DNA of 64,000 bases from assembly GCA_003415625.1 (NCBI GenBank), contig PYIU01000009.1:3410001-3474000 (forward strand). Reading direction: 5' to 3'. Under the pieces are notes generated by a model. The model searched no databases and was not told where the DNA came from. It saw only the letters and a list, made by a program, of their open reading frames with translations. Below are positions 34,006 to 43,265 of the stretch, piece by piece. The first letter of the stretch is position 1, and each line of letters opens with the position of its first letter. The stretch is from Aquanectria penicillioides (lineage: Eukaryota; Ascomycota; Sordariomycetes; Hypocreales; Nectriaceae). A program made the translations under genes and the position numbers.

Positions 34006-34673
34006 GTTGTTCCTATTCGATATGCGAGAAATATCGAGCGGGACAATTAGCGTGGGTGTGGAAGCGTAAAATGATACCTGGGATGACTGATGATAGCATT
34101 AGCGACGGCGATGATGGTGGGACGAGCCTGAGTACGTCCGTCACGGAGATTATGAGGGTGGATAGAGGACACGTTGTTTTTCCAGGCAATTTAATTAAAT
34201 AAATATTAAGTAATGAGCGGCCTTAATATAGTAGCGGTGTTGTAAGAATGAGCCAAATTATGTCTGCATGAAATAGCAGGATGGGGACCTAGCGCAGCCT
34301 TATTTCTTTGCAAGGACTCTATGGATCGCTGTCACTAGGCTTGGGTCTGCGGCTCACTCTCGTTAGGTTCAGCCTCCCCGGCCCAAGCCGGAGGGTAGGC
34401 GCACTGCAGAAGGTTGGTAAGACAAAGATTGTGGTTGAGCTTTCTAGCTAATAAGCCTTACTGAAAAATATAAGCTTACCCCACAGTTGCAGTTATTCAC
34501 CACATTAAGAGAACTTGCCACGTCAATCACTTGATCGCCGGGTTACATGACTATATGGATTACTAAAAGGCAGAAAAATGCTAACAGCCAGTCTAAGCTG
34601 ATTAGACAATAATCTGCTTATAGAACATATATTAATTATCTAATAAGGGCTCGCAGCCCCTTTATGCGGTGTG
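34006..34673. other. Intergenic, no gene seen
   Basis: Promoter side of the HET pseudogene and sequence leading to repeat R1b. No supportable frame was seen. Confidence 0.45.
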
Positions 34674-34820
34674 AGGTTATAGCGCTGGCGCCGAACGTGC
34701 GGCGACCAGGCGCGCCTTATATACAGTTGTGTGGCACAATTCCGGCACGTTGTGCCTGAATTGCTTGATCTTTTGGGTCTATTGGTCGAGTGGGCATGCC
34801 ACCCCATCTCTTCACATGCG
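34674..34820 (+). repeat. Dispersed repeat fragment R1, copy b
   Basis: The least mutated copy: AGCGCTGGCGCCGAAC, GGCGCGCCTTATATACAGTTG, TGTGCCTGAATTGCTTGATC, GAGTGGGCATGCCACCCCAT. The RIP-mutated counterpart at 63331-63470 lies inside an LTR element about 350 bp before its 3' LTR, so this is probably an internal 3' piece of that family. Confidence 0.8.
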
Positions 34821-35353
34821 GCTTTTGATATTGATTTGTTAGGCATTGGCAAAGTCTGCCTAGCTTACTATGTCAATAAATGGTAGTCAGGAGGCAAGTA
34901 GATGAATAGACAGTTCACTGAAAAACAGATCTTAGGCAGCAAATAAATTGTAAATAATCTAGTTGTTGTTACAAGGTTAATATTGTGGAGGGCGCAGTAT
35001 GAGACGAGGAATCTTTTACTTGTTTAATTTGTAAGGAACCTGTTCAACTTTCGCTATAGAATGATGGAGTCGGTTAATGTTTAGGTATACGATTCTTTAT
35101 TTAACTAACCCAAAGGCATGCATTGAGATCAAATCGCAATTATTCAAATATTTATTCGGTCTCAGGCTATAATATAAAGACTTAAAAGTGAACCATTCTT
35201 AGACTTTTACTATACCGGCTTGCTGCTTAAGGTTAGCTTATAAATATTACACATCCTAATTGCGTTATTTCTCCTCTCCAATCACAATATTGTTATAGAG
35301 AATATAATATGTCGCGTAGGACGGTTATAGACCCATAGTTGCCACGCTGCAAC
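34821..35353. other. AT-rich intergenic
   Basis: About 530 bp of AT-rich sequence without a gene, directly upstream of a small two-exon gene. Confidence 0.5.
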
Positions 35354-35746
35354 ATGATCAGTACTGTCCCTGAATGGTCTGTTTTCAGTTTTCGACAGCG
35401 TTTAGAAGCATGTCAGCAGCCACGCTCCACACCGTATGATATGGACACAAGCCCGCTCTTTAGATTTATGGCACCTCAATCAGACGATGGAAATACGCCT
35501 CACCTGCGGAAAATATCGGCCTTGTACTCAACATTGTCATCCTTTCAGGCGCCACATGCAACGTCACTGACTCGTCACATTTGTCAAGTGGCGGCGCTAA
35601 CGGCGCTGGCGCCGGCCGAGACCCAGCAAACAAAACAGTGGCTGGATAACGTGAGTGCATAACCTGATCGTCAGATCATCATCTGTTAGTGTATAGGCAT
35701 AAACCAACATCTCCAGAATATTCTACCAACCGTCATTTCGCAGTAA
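35354..35746 (+). CDS. Small hypothetical protein, two exons
   Basis: Exon 1 (35354-35650) and exon 2 (35717-35746) are joined by a 66-bp GTGAGT...TCCAG intron, giving 108 residues from MISTVPEWSVFSFRQRLEAC to NNILPTVISQ. There is no signal peptide or membrane span. The middle (LRKISALYSTLSSFQ, RHICQVAALTALAPAETQQT) looks helical. No family was recognised. It lies about 230 bp upstream of the TPR-CHAT locus on the same strand and might be a partner or a detached N-terminal domain; that is only positional inference. Without splicing, exon 1 reads into a stop three codons later. Confidence 0.45.
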
Positions 35747-35973
35747 CTGTGCCACGCCGGATGAACGAGCGAATTTGGTTCTTGTGAGCTTTCAAGGCCG
35801 ACCTTGAAATTTTCCAATCAATTATCAAGAGCTAGTGTCAACGAAGATTTGCAAGATTCGACACAAGCATAGATTGAAGACGGTGATGTTTTTCTTGGGG
35901 TTTTCTCACGTCCTTTAAGGCTCCAGGGTTGTTCCATACAAGAATTTATTATCCCTTAAACTCGCGAAAAGCA

Positions 35974-36559
35974 ATGGACAGGCCCAAATTGGATGAGGCA
36001 CGAGCGGGCCTCCTCTACACCGAATACCAGGAGACAAAGGAATTCGCAAAGCTTGAAGAGGCCATAAAAATTCTCGGGAAATTGATTGAAAACACTGAAA
36101 AGGATTCAGTTGAAAATATCGGCCGGCTCTCTTTCATGTTTGCACGTTGTTTAAAGGCTCGATTTGAGAGAGGCAAGGACACTAAAGAGGTCGCCAACGC
36201 AATCATGTTTGCGGAGCTCTCTATTGAAATTTGCCCAACCTACCCGAACATGATAGATGCTTGCTCAAAGTAGAAAGACAAGCACTACTCTGGCAATGTT
36301 TGATCAAACAAGACGAAAGTCTGAGTTGCAAGGACCCCTTGGCCTTCAAAAAGCCTTTCGTCTGGCCAAGGAAATGGACTGGAGCCTTGCGGATCACAAA
36401 GTCGACCGGCAGCAACGCATCATATCCCTTAGGAGCCTTGGTCGCTCCTATCAGCAGCAGTGGGACAAGAATGTTGAATTCGCAGACCTTGCGGAATCGC
36501 TGCGGCTCGGGCAAGAGGTCCTGGACTCTCTCACCGAGACCTCAACTTCTGCCGCTTGA
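35974..36559 (+). pseudogene. Broken TPR-repeat N-terminal part of the CHAT protein
   Basis: From ATG 35974 a TPR-like helical region reads MDRPKLDEARAGLLYTEYQE, KLEEAIKILGKLIENTE and RLSFMFARCLKARFERGKDT. The frame is lost near 36271 after DACSK (one base missing before VERQALLWQCLIKQDE). It shifts again near 36320 into LGLQKAFRLAKEMDWSLADH and RQQRIISLRSLGRSYQQQWD. A TGA at 36557-36559 interrupts the last frame (TSAA, stop, SDALSDMAFRL), where CGA to TGA would explain the stop. The same frame then continues into the intact CHAT half. So the TPR half carries two frameshifts and one stop. Confidence 0.7.
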
Positions 36560-36577
36560 AGCGACGCATTGAGTGAC

Positions 36578-38404
36578 ATGGCATTCCGTCTTCAAAGAGC
36601 ATGTATCTGCCATCTTGGAAGTAATGGAGTCAAAATGGACAATCCAAAGCCTCTTTTTACTACCGCAAGGTCGATTTGTGTGGCATATCTCGGACAATCT
36701 TTTGAGCTGGACAAGAATCGACCCCTCAAAAGGATTGAGAACGTAGTGGAATTCAACTCAAACCTTAGCCTGCTTCCTCAGGAGCAAAGAGATCCGATGC
36801 TAGGTAGAATATCCGACTTGCTAAACCAGTGCATTCTAGACTACGATGACACAATGCAGACTTCGCTCGAATTTGACCTTCAGGCACATGCAAGCACTGC
36901 CGATAGTCTGCCAAGGTTAGCTGCAGCCGCCACGCTTAAGAACGGGGAGAGCATCTACACTGCGATTCGCGTACTGGAGAAAGCCCGTGGGCTTGTCAAG
37001 TCAACATTGTCCGAGGAAATGGCGGTCAAGAATATGAGGCTGCGCTCGGACGTCCCAGTTGAACTTCCCGTACGGTACATAGAGGCATGGAAGAAGTTAA
37101 GAAATGCCGTCTTAAAAGAAGCATCATTTGAGGAGCGTCGGGGATTTTTTGCCCGTCTTCGAGATGCCGAGGCCGCCCTGCAATCGGCTATTGGCGACGA
37201 CCGCTTCACCGATGACATGAGCGAGCAAACAATCCTTAGTGCTGCAGCAGATCGCCCCATCGCCATCCTTAATCTGACAGCTATCAGAAGTGATACAATC
37301 ATCATCACCAATGAAGGTGGCAGTCAAATCCCTTTGCCAGATCTAGATGAAAGTGAACTGATCGGGCTCAGCTGGGAACTCCAGTGGCGACTTGCACAAG
37401 AACGAGAGGAGCTTCATTCTGAAGCTCACAAACACCTTGTGCGGATTCTTAAAAAGCTATGGAAGTCTGCGGTCAAGCCAGTCCTCGGGCATTTGAAATA
37501 CGAACTCCAGACCGAGCCTTTAAGCTCATGGCCTCAAATTTGCTGGATCCCTACGGGAGTGCTCAATCTTTACCCTCTACATGCCGCTGGGTTAGGGTTA
37601 CAAGGGAAGTCCAATACCATAAACCGTGTCATATCTATATATTCGCCTTCTCTCAAAAGCCTCATCCTCGCCAGAAGGGCAGAAACACATCGCTTTCATT
37701 GTCTGCCTCGAGAATCTGTGCCATCGGCGGTCGTGCTAGCTATGACCACAACTGATGGCTTAGAAACCCAAGATATCTGGGAAGATCCTGATGAGATGCC
37801 GAAGAGACGCCTTTGGAGAGAGCTCGCGTACTCCAAAGAGGAGTTGACCGTGGTCCACCAAGCCTTTCCGAAGGCTGAATCGGCCAATGTATCTGAGGTC
37901 AACCCTACCACAAACCAGGCAGTAGCAGTATTGAACATGGGCGTTCCCTTTGTGCATCTCTCTTGCCATGGGTATGTCAATTACATCTACCCATCCAATA
38001 GCATGCTGCTCTTCTCCGCCTGGGACCAAAACGCACTTAATGTCAGCGTCATCGATAAGTGGAAGATCAACTCGGAACTGGCAGTTTTGTCGGCCTGTTT
38101 TAGCGCCAATAGTGGCGTCGATAAGTTACAGGACGAAAGCATCCAACTGGCGTCGTCTCTTTTCGATGTCGGCTTTCCCAGAGTTGTTGGATCATTGTGG
38201 CAAATATCACAAGAGAAAACTAGGGACTTTGTTGAAGAGTTTTACACGTATCTGGGCCAGAACCATAACGGGGTGATTGGAACGAGATGTGGGGCGGAGG
38301 CTTCTCATGCCGCGAGTCTAGCTGTGGGACAACGGTCTGTGAATGACGCGAATTTTGTCGGAGAGCCAATAGAATGGGCGGTATTCATTTGCATCGCAGT
38401 GTAG
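36578..38404 (+). CDS. CHAT domain (caspase-like) protein, intact catalytic half
   Basis: The open frame from ATG 36578 (MAFRLQRACICHLGSNGVKM) codes for 608 residues. Helical, TPR-like sequence precedes a C-terminal CHAT domain of the caspase/separase clan. The catalytic pair is visible as His in LSCHGYVN (codon 37967-37969) and Cys in LSACFSAN (codon 38096-38098). Family words QICWIPTGVLNLYPLHAAG, YSKEELTVVHQAFPKA and GFPRVVGSLWQIS are present. CHAT proteases with TPRs cut partner proteins after sensing a signal; in fungi they are often encoded next to gasdermin-like pore-forming proteins, and in bacteria they occur in type III-E CRISPR systems. The catalytic half is intact although the upstream TPR region is broken, so a shortened product is possible. 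The C-terminus (IEWAVFICIAV) is slightly off the usual P-W-PFI pattern. Confidence 0.85.
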   Translation: MAFRLQRACICHLGSNGVKMDNPKPLFTTARSICVAYLGQSFELDKNRPLKRIENVVEFNSNLSLLPQEQRDPMLGRISDLLNQCILDYDDTMQTSLEFDLQAHASTADSLPRLAAAATLKNGESIYTAIRVLEKARGLVKSTLSEEMAVKNMRLRSDVPVELPVRYIEAWKKLRNAVLKEASFEERRGFFARLRDAEAALQSAIGDDRFTDDMSEQTILSAAADRPIAILNLTAIRSDTIIITNEGGSQIPLPDLDESELIGLSWELQWRLAQEREELHSEAHKHLVRILKKLWKSAVKPVLGHLKYELQTEPLSSWPQICWIPTGVLNLYPLHAAGLGLQGKSNTINRVISIYSPSLKSLILARRAETHRFHCLPRESVPSAVVLAMTTTDGLETQDIWEDPDEMPKRRLWRELAYSKEELTVVHQAFPKAESANVSEVNPTTNQAVAVLNMGVPFVHLSCHGYVNYIYPSNSMLLFSAWDQNALNVSVIDKWKINSELAVLSACFSANSGVDKLQDESIQLASSLFDVGFPRVVGSLWQISQEKTRDFVEEFYTYLGQNHNGVIGTRCGAEASHAASLAVGQRSVNDANFVGEPIEWAVFICIAV

Positions 38405-38792
38405 ACGTCTAATTTGAATTGCTGCTATTTAATCCTGAAAAGTAAATTAGATATTTCAAGCCACCTCGGCAATATTCTCTTCCTTGTGCCATTTGACTAG
38501 ACTTTTAGAAAGATCTTTCTAGTCATCTTCCTCGTCCTCAGCCCGAATTTGCTCCTGGAGTTGCTCCAGATCGTTTTCATTCCATGTCAAGGCCAATGTG
38601 AACCTCCTCTCCGCCTCATTTAGTTTCGTATACCCATTTCCAGTGTGGCCTTTTGGCCCAAAGCGGCTCATCTTTAGGTTCAAAAACTTTCCACATCCCC
38701 TTCAACACCTGTATCCCAAATACCCCACTCGCCGCACCCTCCGAGATGCCTGCTGTTGAGTGGGAGAGTTGAGCTCGCACTTTAAGAGGTAG

Positions 38793-39374
38793 TTATGTCG
38801 AGACCTCTAAAGGAAGGGTCGCATAACCCTTCACACCTGTGCTAGACCCGACTGCTCTCCTGAATTTGGCGTTTTGCACTATCAGCAAGCCCATCACGAA
38901 GTACACAGGTTTTCTGTGCAGGGCAAAAGACTTGATCCAAGACGCCACATGGGGCTCGCTGCATATTTTCATCAGTGCCGTGTCAGCGTCAAGGAAAGAA
39001 TGCACAACCATCTTGTCTGCCTTAAGCTCAAGGTACTCAGTGTGATGCCTTCCGAATCCGAGCTTTAAGAGGTTAACCAAGGTAGCCGTAAAGGAACCTC
39101 TGCGGTCCAGAGATAGTATAGTATGATAGCCGTCGGTGACTGGTCCATCTTTGACAGTAAGTTGCTTCAACATGTTTTCGGATGGTGTGATTTTCCTTAG
39201 TGGGGGTTGAAGTGGGTTGTGTAGGATCTGACCGAACTTTATGTCAGCTGGGTCGAAAACGTCAGGAAGTTGGACTCCATGAGCGGAATGAATGTGGCCG
39301 TTTGGTTCCTTGCGAAAAGCTTGGTGGTTGAGAAGCACCCTCGACTCAAAACTGGAGTGCACAAGGAAGCGGGT
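38793..39374 (-). CDS. Small protein with gasdermin-like sequence pattern (start unresolved)
   Basis: An open frame of 193 codons on the minus strand ends at 38793. No ATG begins it: the frame enters from TAG ACC CGC, which can be a splice acceptor (ATTATTAG), so a 5' exon is missing or lost. The pattern is beta-rich with a helix before a hydrophobic strand: HTILSLDRRGSFTATLVN, HHTEYLELKADKMV, DADTALMKICSEPHVASWIK, KPVYFVMGLLIVQNAKF. This order (strand, long helix, short loop, V-FV-G-strand) resembles the N-terminal pore-forming domain of gasdermins and their fungal relatives, but the identity is low and not provable here. It faces the CHAT gene tail to tail, 388 bp apart, as expected for a fungal protease-gasdermin pair. 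If not gasdermin, it is an uncharacterised fungal beta-protein family. Confidence 0.5.
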   Translation of the reverse strand, partial: TRFLVHSSFESRVLLNHQAFRKEPNGHIHSAHGVQLPDVFDPADIKFGQILHNPLQPPLRKITPSENMLKQLTVKDGPVTDGYHTILSLDRRGSFTATLVNLLKLGFGRHHTEYLELKADKMVVHSFLDADTALMKICSEPHVASWIKSFALHRKPVYFVMGLLIVQNAKFRRAVGSSTGVKGYATLPLEVST

Positions 39375-40602
39375 CTAATAATCCTATAGTGTAGTTGGTT
39401 ATAAATTATTAAGGCACAATTGATGTATCCTTGCTTAAGAGAGGGTATTGAAGACGCTTAAATTATTTGTAAGTGTGTGACGTGCATAACCATATCATGA
39501 ATACTGAGACATTTAAATCATGCCACTTTTGCAGCTTAGTGTTATGAGCTATGTTATCATTTAGCCACAAAATTGAGATCGTACAACTTCACAAAGAGTG
39601 CCAGTCACATCCCAAGCCACAATAAACATCTATAAGAAACAGCATATAACATATACTAGACTAACATATTATATTAGCTAATTAAATACAGTCTGAGAGT
39701 ATTACACTCCTTTAGACTTTATATCACGGCCTGGCCAGTTATTAAGTCCATAACAAGAACGTATAACAAGAAGGGAAATCCTCTTACCCTATACTAGGGC
39801 AAGATCACAACGATCCGCGAACAGCACGATCCTCGTAGTAGATAGACAGGCGAGCTATTGGTTCTATAGAGTTGATATTATGCTACATTAGTATTGTTTT
39901 AACTTAAGTGGCAGTTTTAACAGAGTTGTTATTAACTCCGCAGCCTAGCTATAAGACGGTACTCTTTCCTATTTAAAGAGTGCTAATATATGTATGGTGT
40001 GTTGGTTGTATCCGGCCTTCAGCCGGATGCGACATGCGGAGGACTTAATAGGTAGGATGTTTCAGGGATTAGCAACAACTTAGCAACAACAACTTGAACT
40101 TGCTCTTTTACTTCGATTTTTCCGGCCTCTGGCCAAAAGGGATTTCCAGTGTGACTGTTGATTTTCTCATTGATGCAATGACTTTCTAACATTTCTTTTC
40201 ATTCCTATCACTTCCAAAGTGAACCATTACCCACCCTGAGACGCTGAATTGGCTCCAATCCTTTCTGTTGTGGTCATTACGCTAGTGTAGCGTCAATGTA
40301 ACAAAGACAGGTGACATACTGGCTTTGGACAATAGACCAGTCGCCGCAATGGCAAAAGATCCAGCAGTAAACGCAGTCGCTGCGTTTGTTAAGTGTCACA
40401 TATCCGGTGTTCTTTTTCCCCAACAAAATGGCTAGACTTTAAGGAGTGTAAGATCTTTAAGATTTATACTACTGCACCAGTTTAACTAACAACAAGACTA
40501 AAGATTTATAACTTACCCTAAACTATTCCTCTTTAACACACTACTTCAACCCTTGTTCCCTGGCCACTAACACACTATGATTATTATAGATAATAATAAT
40601 AC
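39375..40602. other. AT-rich intergenic with repeat R2 copy and a short hairpin
   Basis: No gene was seen. A 7-bp hairpin ATCCGGC-cttca-GCCGGAT lies near 40011-40029, and the MITE-like repeat copy c at 40297-40410. A missing first exon of the gasdermin-like gene could lie in the left part, but none is convincing. Confidence 0.45.
40297..40410 (-). repeat. Small MITE-like repeat R2, copy c
   Basis: TGTAACAAAGACAGGTGACA, CAATAGACCAGTCGCCGCAA and GGCAAAAGATCCAGCAGTA match copy a in order; the end GTTAAGTGTCACATATCC matches the extra segment of copy b in reverse complement. The right terminus is degraded. Confidence 0.75.
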
Positions 40603-41614
40603 TTAAAGAGCACCCTTAGTAGCATGCCAGAGTAAAGCAGTCTTTTGAAGGTCTGCTAGAAGACCTGCAACACCCTTAACACCCAAGTTGAAACCTGGCA
40701 TGCCGTCATGGGTCCAAGCAGAAAGATGCCATCCGATCGGCAACCAAGCCAGGGGCCGAATCCAATCCGAGTACCACTGCGCCGCCTTTTCAGCTTCTTC
40801 CTCGGTAATCTCTCCTTGGTCGATATGCTTTCTTCGGAAGAATATCTGTGCTTCCCGCATCAGGCGGCCAAAATCACACATGATGCCCAGGAACCAAGCG
40901 CGATGGGCGATTTTGTACACGCTTGACACGTCCCCACCGGTCCAACGCCCAAGGCCTCGCTTGGACAGGACCCCCTTATCTGTCAGGAATGCTATGTTCT
41001 CTAGGAACTGATACACCGCAAACAGGGAGCACTGCATCGCGGCGATGAGGTAAAGTCCTTGATCCATGCCATTGGAGGCCATCAACTGCCTTACTCTCAC
41101 ATAGATAGGGAGCAGGCCGAATAGGCGCAGGGTCAGGCGTGCGTCAGAGAAGACCCCTCCAAGTCTGGCAAAGCGAGAGGACTCTGCCTCAGCGACCACA
41201 GAGAAGGCATCGACTGCGGCCTCGGGCTTGATGAAAGAGAGTGCCTTAGCCTTTAAGCCTTGGGCCTTATGGTCAAAATATGCTAAGAGGTAAAGAGCAT
41301 AGTTGAAAGTTGTAAGCACAGAGCTAAGGTCCTTAGTTGGTTTAAGCAGCCTACGCCTGATTAGAGTGGAGTTCATGTTCTTCTATGTCTGCAATGAGTT
41401 ACTTGTTCAACCTGAACAGCACGCGGTCTGGTGCGTTCAGCAGAGGCTTTGACTGCACCGCCATTGGGCGAGTCTTTGATGGTGGGGGAATTGGACGTTC
41501 GATAACACTAATGGTGGGCTCCTCGTAGCCGTTTGTGTGGCCGTTTGTGTGTAATCCGCCGTAGCGGGAGAGTTCAAGCTTAGCCAGGTCGTCAACTGAT
41601 TCTCTATTGGACAT
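40603..41614 (-). CDS. Peroxisomal membrane protein PEX11C-like
   Basis: Exon 1 (41614-41403) and exon 2 (41356-40603) are joined by a 46-bp intron (GTAACT...AATCAG) and give 321 residues. The disordered N-terminus (MSNRESVDDLAKLELSRYGG) is followed by the PEX11 start LLNAPDRVLFRLNK. Membrane-associated helices come next: SSVLTTFNYALYLLAYF, SDARLTLRLFGLLPIYVRVR, YLIAAMQCSLFAVYQFLENI and the tail GVAGLLADLQKTALLWH. PEX11-family proteins remodel and multiply peroxisomes. The order of elements (SDAR...LRL, YQFLENIAFLTDKGVL, W...FDFGRL-like) matches the fungal C-type. The alternative start inside exon 2 (MNSTLIRR) would lose the conserved N-terminal helix, so the spliced model is preferred. No lesions were seen. 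Confidence 0.78.
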
Positions 41615-43265
41615 GCTAGAGATGTTTGATTTATGTAAGATAAACTTAGATGAGAGGGCTCAAGAGAAATATTGGGGAATGGTAACATGTAAATATAGTA
41701 ATCTGGCCAGCGTAAATGGTAGCTAGATAAGAATTCCGAATTTAACTAGGGAGAGGAGATTTCCTACTTTGGAGTTCGCGTGACTGATGGGTGGCTAGCT
41801 GAGCTGTTTCAGCACTACCGGTATTAGAGTTGCATGGGTATGCATGAATGCAACCAATAGATCAATAGAAGGGTAGTGGTAACTTACATGGCTTCGTTCC
41901 AGCCCGTATCCTCGCTTGTATCTGTATCTTCTCGAGGCAGTCCCGGCATGACACTATCCAGCCGCACAAGCTTTCCCCGATTAATATTGGAAGTTGAATT
42001 CCCCCTCCGGTCCTTTTACTCGGAAAGGCAAAGAGTGGCACTAGAATTTGGATAATGTCTCTCACAGTCCATTTCAAGGCGCTAAAGCGGTGGCTCACAG
42101 CTGAAATTTCCTGATTAGGCATTGGAAAATTCCACTCTCTAACTTCATCGTTGCAGGTTCAACTTTATGATTTTCAGCCAGCCTCTGACGCGAATTATTT
42201 CCAAGCTACTGGCATATACATACCTTATTGATAGATGTGAGTATGTGCTGCCGAGGCCTAGAATCCAGCAGTATTGAGGCTAATGCAAGAGCTTCACAGC
42301 TCCTAGACATTCGTGATATGTTGAGCGCCCCAATCATTCAGCGGACTTCTATACGGTATCAGATTTTAGACCAGACATTGGTCTGGGTGACAATCTTACT
42401 TCTTGGTTAAAGAATGTGGTTGCACGATATCAACCAGCGTCGCATGTTTGCCTTTCATCAATATGGTGCTGGACCTGTTCCAGATCAATTTGAGCTTGTT
42501 AAGGTAGCTACGAATACAGTACTTGTCTCTAAAGAGACCATCAACTTTCCGCATTCCCTATCCCAGCTACATACAGTGCTTGTTTGGAGGAATTGAAACT
42601 CAGCTGAAGTGGGGAGGAATGCCGAACGAGCGCTAAACCGAACCGGCTCGGTCCGTAAATAGCGTCAAGCCATCCTCCCCGCACTTTTAACCTTGCAGGC
42701 AACACACGACCCCGAAAGTGGGCACAAATTATTCATCAGCCCACGGAGGGCGTGTCATGAAATCTTTGATGCTTGAAAGAGTTCGGTCAATTGTGATATC
42801 GCTTGTACTAAGGTTCGTTATCTATCCTCAACTTGTCTACGTACAGGAGCTGTCTAAGTCACAAGGCCATGACGATCCGGAGGAAACATTCCCTATTCGT
42901 TTGAACTGAAGACAACATACCACACTTGTAGCCATAGCATCAGGACATGGCTTGTGATAGTTTCATAGATCATTAATTTCCAAACTGTCGTGGAAGGCCT
43001 TGGAAGTCTCGGCTTTTGTCTTCTCTGCAGTGGCTGGCTGAACGCATTCACCTCGGTTTTTACATATGAAAATTGAAGACACGAACGCAGAGCTAACTTT
43101 CATCGGAGTACAAAAGTTGCTTCGTGGGATCAGATGTCGGCCAAAAGATTTCAACTTGCCAAGTCTCTTTGGTGACACTTCCTAATACTTACAGTTGATG
43201 TTCCAAGACCGACAACGACACTTTATTACTCTTTGTTCTGTTTGTTACTCAAGCAGTCTGTCACT
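41615..43265. other. Intergenic; one doubtful minus-strand exon
   Basis: About 1.65 kb. On the minus strand a frame from ATG 42122 (MPNQEISAVSHRFSALKWTV) runs 85 codons to a good donor (GTAAGT) near 41883 and could be spliced to a short 3' exon near 41810-41740. There is no domain and this is not strong enough to call. The right end is the promoter of the 497-residue protein. Confidence 0.4.

Noticed and set aside
36955..37311. 118-codon minus-strand frame inside the CHAT gene
   Set aside because: It is the complement of a well-supported coding region and has no recognisable content of its own.
41740..42122. Possible two-exon minus-strand gene starting MPNQEISAVSHRF
   Set aside because: A good donor site exists, but the 3' exon is short and arbitrary and no family is recognisable; kept only as a note.
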